A DNA stretch of 64,000 nucleotides, taken from NCBI GenBank assembly GCA_030144725.1, contig JASKMD010000007.1:8357568-8421567 (forward strand), in the 5' to 3' direction. The position numbers and the translations under genes were made by a program. A model generated the notes under the pieces. That model was not told the DNA's origin, did no database searches, and saw nothing but the letters and a program-made list of their open reading frames with translations. This document shows, piece after piece, positions 63,427 to 64,000 of this stretch (its first letter is position 1; each line of letters begins with the position of its first letter). The stretch comes from Haematococcus lacustris (Eukaryota; Chlorophyta; Chlorophyceae; Chlamydomonadales; Haematococcaceae).

Positions 63427-63830
63427 GCTACAGTACTGTAAGTGGTCTCTCGAGGTACCTCGAGGTACCTCGAGGTACTGTAGATGTCTACAGTACTGTA
63501 GATGTCTACAGTACTGTAGATGTCTACAGTACTGTAGGTACCTACAGTACTGTAAGTGGTCTCTCGAGGTACCTCGAGGTACCTCGAGGTACTGTAGATG
63601 TCTACAGTACTGTAGATGTCTATAGTACTGTAGATGTCTACAGTACTGTAGATGTCTACAGTACTGTAGATGTCTACAGTACTGTAGATGTCTACAGTAC
63701 TGTAAATGGTCTCTCGAGGTACCTCGAGGTACCTACAGTACTGTAGACATCTACAGTACTGTAGCATGGCCGTATCTCACCTCGAGGTACCCCGACAGTA
63801 CTGTAGACACCTACAGTACTGTAGCATGGC
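63427..63830. repeat. palindromic array, cluster 3, mixed with CTCGAGGTAC palindromes
   Basis: About 16 CTACAGTACTGTAG units interleaved three times with ggtctctcgaggtacctcga blocks, themselves overlapping palindromes (GGTACC, CTCGAG). Ends with a duplicated catggccgtatctcacc. Confidence 0.95.
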
Positions 63831-64000
63831 CGTATCTCACCAACCGCGCAAAATCACGAATTTTAGTTTCGACCCCCAATCTTACAATGCCTTCATTTGA
63901 CTATGTACCAAGTCCGAGGCTCTGAATCTCAAAAATGCTGTTACTAATTTGCCTGAGTGGTGTTAACCACTTACCGGGAGCTACTCACTCACTACCCGGC
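63831..64000. other. no gene seen
   Basis: Unique-looking AT-balanced sequence to the window edge with no recognised feature. Confidence 0.4.

Overview
The window reads as nuclear heterochromatin of a eukaryote, most likely a green alga of the Chlamydomonadales. The reasons are a near-full-length Dualen/RandI-type LINE (a clade best known from Chlamydomonas), chromoviral Ty3/gypsy elements, hAT transposons, high GC and abundant CAG/GC microsatellites. I found no convincing host gene, rRNA, tRNA or CRISPR array. Almost everything is transposable elements and tandem repeats; species assignment is inference.

Layout. 1-2790 is a GGGGC pentanucleotide array with a 24-bp higher-order block. 2845-11927 is a decayed Ty3/gypsy element (gypsy C, minus strand) with 153-bp LTRs, whose gag side is broken up by palindromic repeats and C-rich low-complexity DNA (about 7.95-11 kb). 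11928-14680 is a GGGTC array that switches abruptly to GGGGC. 14.7-19.5 kb holds two ends of a TCAGG-terminated DNA transposon family and weak candidate exons.

19.5-57.2 kb is one deeply nested insertion complex on the minus strand. The host is a chromoviral gypsy element (gypsy A). Its integrase was cut by a 6.9-kb hAT (49208-56082, 8-bp TSD). Its chromodomain was hit at GCGTATCTAC by a 5'-truncated Dualen (Dualen2), and a second Dualen (Dualen1, 11.4 kb, 37317-48735) landed in the same 10-bp site. Its 3' end carries a 909-bp hAT (20394-21302, 8-bp TSD). Dualen2 was split by a TCAGG-family transposon X (21880-30862, 7-bp TSD), which holds a second family member Y (22161-29881, 7-bp TSD), which in turn holds an intact gypsy B (23248-28851, identical 226-bp LTRs, 5-bp TSD). 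Every level is supported by matching target-site duplications in the sequence.

57.2-58.8 kb is an inverted duplication of gypsy A 3' sequence with LTRs tail to tail. 58.8-64 kb is almost entirely satellites: arrays of the palindrome CTACAGTACTGTAG, CAG/G-run repeats, GGGGGC, GGGCT, and an inverted relative of the C-rich repeat at 9 kb.

Biological highlights. Dualen1 encodes both an APE-type and a restriction-like endonuclease, RT, RNase H and a PHD finger. It also carries a Josephin-like cysteine protease signature and a canonical 2A ribosome-skipping motif (DVEANPGP) after a hydrophobic segment. A single-base deletion in a G-run splits its ORF. Gypsy B has a -1 frameshift heptamer (C CCA AAA) at the gag/pol overlap and an integrase ending in a chromodomain plus PHD finger.
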